A DNA stretch of 36,569 nucleotides, taken from positions 1 through 36,569 of the forward strand of contig JANYJX010000005.1 in the NCBI GenBank assembly GCA_025358355.1. Reading direction: 5' to 3'. The notes under the pieces were generated by a model. That model had not been told where the DNA came from and made no database searches. It saw nothing but the letters and a program-made list of their open reading frames with translations. This stretch comes from Actinomycetes bacterium (GTDB lineage: Bacteria > Actinomycetota > Thermoleophilia > Gaiellales > Gaiellaceae). Each line of letters begins with the position of its first letter. Position 1 is the stretch's first letter. The translations under genes were made by a program, and so were the position numbers. Shown piece by piece: positions 34,479 through 36,569 of the stretch.

Positions 34479-34498
34479 AGTGAGCATAAGTGCTCACT
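34479..34498 (+). promoter_or_regulatory. Inverted-repeat operator candidate overlapping the aldolase start codon
   Basis: AGTGAGCATAAGTGCTCACT has 8-base arms around ATAA with no mismatch. GTG 34490, the aldolase start, lies inside it. A partial third half-site, GTGCTAGAA, is at 34471. Symmetry and position beside the DeoR gene support regulator binding; direct proof is lacking. Confidence 0.5.
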
Positions 34499-35359
34499 AC
34501 CGCCGAGTCTCGAGCGTTTCAGCAGATCACCAATCACGCTGGGCGGCTGGCCGTTGTAGCCGCAGACCAGCGAGCCAGCTTCGACGCCGCCTTGAGCGGT
34601 GCAGGCTGCGAGACGACACTGGCGGCGAAACAGCGGATCAAGCGCGATCTCGTCGAGATCCTGGCACCCGACGCGAGCGCCGTTCTCCTCGACCCCGAGA
34701 TTGCGCTGCCGTTTGTCGTCGAGGCGGGCGTCGTCCCAAGGAACACCGGGATTCTCGTCTCGCTCGAGACGAGTCTCGCGACGGCGCACGGAGGTGAGCG
34801 ACGAGCGCAGCTGCTGCCGGGCTTCGGCCCAGCCGGCGTCCGGCGTGTCGGGGGTACGGCGGCCAAGCTGCTCGTCTACCTTCGTCCTGATCTCGAAGAC
34901 GCCGATGGAGCGAATGCCGTGGTCATCCGCGAGGCCGTTGCCGCGTGTGCAGCAGCCGATCTGTTCCTCGTCGTCGAAGTTCTCACGTACCGACGCACCG
35001 GAGAGGATCAGAGCGCGTACGAAGCCAGGAAGCCGCAGCTGATCAAAGAGTCCGCGCTGCTCGCGGAGGAGTGCGGAGCACGCTTGCTGAAGCTCGCGAT
35101 CCCAGGCGATACCGCCGCTTGCGCCGCGCTGACCTCGGCGCTCAGGACGCCGTGGGCCGTGCTCTCGGCCGGCGCGGATCACGAAGCGTTCGTCTTGCAG
35201 TTGCGGCACGCGCTCGCCGGGGGCGCAGCCGGCTTCATCGCCGGACGCAGCCTCTGGAAGGAGTCGATCACGCTTCCCGCAGAAGAACGCCGAGCATTCC
35301 TCCGCGGCGTAGGCCGCAGGCGACTCGGCGAGTTACTGGCCATCCTCGACGCGAGCTGA
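34490..35359 (+). CDS. Class I aldolase, LacD/YihT (tagatose-bisphosphate or sulfofructose-phosphate) type
   Basis: The product is 289 residues from GTG 34490, the length of YihT (292) rather than LacD (~325). LacD-family motifs are AADQRAS (26-32), [18 protein letters not shown] (Lys126), [11 protein letters not shown] and [11 protein letters not shown] with Lys201 as the Schiff-base Lys. The final barrel strand is [34 protein letters not shown]. It should split a ketose 1-phosphate or bisphosphate to DHAP and an aldehyde. The C-terminus overlaps the convergent monooxygenase by 27 bases. Confidence 0.86.
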   Translation: MLTTAESRAFQQITNHAGRLAVVAADQRASFDAALSGAGCETTLAAKQRIKRDLVEILAPDASAVLLDPEIALPFVVEAGVVPRNTGILVSLETSLATAHGGERRAQLLPGFGPAGVRRVGGTAAKLLVYLRPDLEDADGANAVVIREAVAACAAADLFLVVEVLTYRRTGEDQSAYEARKPQLIKESALLAEECGARLLKLAIPGDTAACAALTSALRTPWAVLSAGADHEAFVLQLRHALAGGAAGFIAGRSLWKESITLPAEERRAFLRGVGRRRLGELLAILDAS

Positions 35360-36358
35360 CGGGCGATTCTCGAGCGCGGGCGGCAGACTCCCGAGAAGCT
35401 CGTATGAGTGCAGCCGAGCTGCGTGGTCGTGGATCGCGGCGGCGACGATAAGCTCGTCGGCTCCGGTCTCGACGACGAACCGGTCGAGTCCCGCCCGCAC
35501 GGTTTGCGGCGAACCGACGAACGAGCGGTGCAGCATCGCCCCGACTCGCTCCTTCTCGGCCGGCGTCCAATACGACTCGATGTCGTCGATTGGGCGTGGC
35601 AGTCGCCCGCGATTGCCACGCTGGATGTTCGTGAACGTTTGCTGTGCGGAGGTGAAGAGCCAGCGTGCCGTCGCATCGTCGTCGGCGACGATCGCGTTGA
35701 TGCCGACCATCGCGTAGGGCTGTTGCAGTTGCTCAGAGGGTTGGAAGCTCGAGCGGTAGAGGGCGAGTGCGGGCAGGAGCGCCTCCGGCGCGAAGTGCGA
35801 AGCAAAGGCATACGGCAGGCCGAGCATTCCGGCGAGCTGCGCGCCGAACAGGCTCGAGCCGAGGATCCAGAGTGGTACATGCGAGCCGGCGCCCGGAGTC
35901 GCTCGCACGGCCTGTCCCGGTTGCGGGTCGGCGAGGAAGTACTGCAGCTCCTGGACGTCCTGCGGGAAGCTGGCGGAGCTCGTCGGGTCGCGGCGCAGCG
36001 CGCGAACCGTGAGCTGGTCGGTTCCCGGCGCGCGACCGAGGCCGAGATCGATCCGGCCGGGGTGGAGCGCCGCGAGTGTTCCGAACTGCTCGGCGATCAC
36101 GAGCGGCGGATGGTTCGGCAGCATGATCCCGCCTGCTCCGACGCGAATCGTCTGTGTCCCGGCTGCGACGTGAGCGATCACGACCGCGGTCGCGGCGCTC
36201 GCGATACCGACCGCGTTGTGATGCTCCGCGAGCCAGAAGCGGTTGTACCCCCACCGCTCGACGTGTTGCGCGAGGTCGAGCGAGTTCCGCAGAGCCTCGC
36301 CCGGCGTCGCGCCTTCGACAATCGGCGCCAGGTCGAGAACGGAGAGCGGCGGAAGCAT
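35333..36358 (-). CDS. LLM-class flavin-dependent monooxygenase (MsnO8-like)
   Basis: This 341-residue TIM-barrel oxidoreductase probably uses FMNH2 from a separate reductase. Motifs are [62 protein letters not shown] and [16 protein letters not shown], the standard luciferase-like pattern. The Ala/Pro-rich end is normal for the MsnO8 branch. The substrate is unknown; it may act on alkane-sulfonate-like or aromatic substrates. ATG 36358 is the start. Its C-terminal codons overlap the aldolase end. Confidence 0.93.
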   Translation of the reverse strand: MLPPLSVLDLAPIVEGATPGEALRNSLDLAQHVERWGYNRFWLAEHHNAVGIASAATAVVIAHVAAGTQTIRVGAGGIMLPNHPPLVIAEQFGTLAALHPGRIDLGLGRAPGTDQLTVRALRRDPTSSASFPQDVQELQYFLADPQPGQAVRATPGAGSHVPLWILGSSLFGAQLAGMLGLPYAFASHFAPEALLPALALYRSSFQPSEQLQQPYAMVGINAIVADDDATARWLFTSAQQTFTNIQRGNRGRLPRPIDDIESYWTPAEKERVGAMLHRSFVGSPQTVRAGLDRFVVETGADELIVAAAIHDHAARLHSYELLGSLPPALENRPSARVEDGQ

Positions 36359-36569
36359 GTACGCGGAGAGTACGCGGGCGCTGTGAGGCTCAGTGATGCC
36401 GAGTCGCGCGATGCCGAGTCGGATCAGGAAGCCCTCTGCCGGACTCGAATCGGCGCCCCCCTCCTTACCATTGAGGTCGGGAGGGGATCGGCCTACGCCA
36501 TTTTTCGTGTAGCCACACCGTTTTTGCGTCTCGCTGGGCGGCGCGGATCTCCTCGTTTTGCGTTCTCGT
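36359..36569. other. Right-edge intergenic stretch with tRNA-like fragment and direct repeat
   Basis: There is no gene I can support here. A 12-base direct repeat, GATGCCGAGTCG, is at 36395 and 36410. On the minus strand, 36430-36480 has a T-arm-like segment (GCCGATTCGAGTCCGGC) and an anticodon-like ATGGTAA loop. It lacks a matching 5' acceptor strand, and T-stem pair 53-61 is A-C. A basic open frame (ending ATRKMA at 36493, minus) runs off the window edge. Confidence 0.3.

Noticed and set aside
36458-36486. CCCCTCC/GGAGGGG hairpin as a terminator
   Set aside because: The 15-base loop is long and no T-run follows directly.
36430-36510. Intact tRNA-Thr gene on the minus strand
   Set aside because: The 5' acceptor strand does not pair with the 3' strand, T-stem pair 53-61 is A-C, and there is no proper D-arm.
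1-36569. CRISPR arrays, insertion sequences, prophage genes
   Set aside because: There is no regularly spaced repeat-spacer pattern, no transposase or phage structural motif, and no flanking target duplications.

Overview
The window is GC-rich, densely coded DNA of a free-living bacterium. Compact gene order, many 4-base stop/start overlaps, a 365-residue primary sigma factor, an ECF sigma / RskA-type anti-sigma pair, tandem PfkB kinases and a DUF294 signalling protein all suit a high-GC actinobacterium. Divergent metabolic enzymes and an HExxH protease with Cys-rich repeats suggest the Thermoleophilia (Gaiella / Solirubrobacter-like). That placement is inference from style, not a search. No gene-free stretch exceeds 300 bases, and there is no rRNA, convincing tRNA, CRISPR array or insertion sequence.

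Layout. 1-7.7 kb: the 3' end of formate-THF ligase; a zinc-ribbon protein with a GT61-like C-terminus; a DUF294 cNMP/CBS/nucleotidyltransferase protein divergent from an APC permease; two universal stress proteins; a GreA-type factor. 7.7-12.2 kb: a minus-strand run of amidinotransferase-like enzyme, ECF sigma, anti-sigma, ThyA, FolA, a DUF72 protein and a possible small membrane peptide. 12.3-15.6 kb: two divergently transcribed Fe/Mn superoxide dismutase-family genes (one canonical, one altered), PlsY and a secreted zinc protease carrying a frameshift. 15.5-19 kb: an overlapping minus-strand operon NeuD-like (two frameshifts) - BKACE (lacking its HxH metal motif) - Fpg/Nei - MFS. 19-22.4 kb: ReAV-type asparaginase, a glycosyltransferase, sigma-70 (rpoD/sigA) and a REP-like repeat block. 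22.4-30.6 kb: MscS channel, adenylate cyclase-ATPase-TPR protein, aspartate kinase, M24 peptidase, HD-GYP phosphodiesterase and an alpha/beta hydrolase.

30.6-35.4 kb is the most system-like part. A sugar-phosphate isomerase (SIS), two PfkB kinases, a DeoR-family regulator and a LacD/YihT-type class I aldolase sit around one divergent control region. They can form an isomerase - kinase - aldolase route like the tagatose-6-phosphate or sulfo-EMP pathways, but without a transporter or glycosidase, so the substrate is open. A near-perfect inverted repeat overlaps the aldolase start codon and is the best operator candidate. The right edge holds a LLM flavin monooxygenase and about 200 bases with a degenerate tRNA-like fragment.

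Three frameshifts and two in-frame deletions, inferred from family comparison, lie within about 3.3 kb (15.2-18.5 kb). They are either real gene decay or local sequence error.
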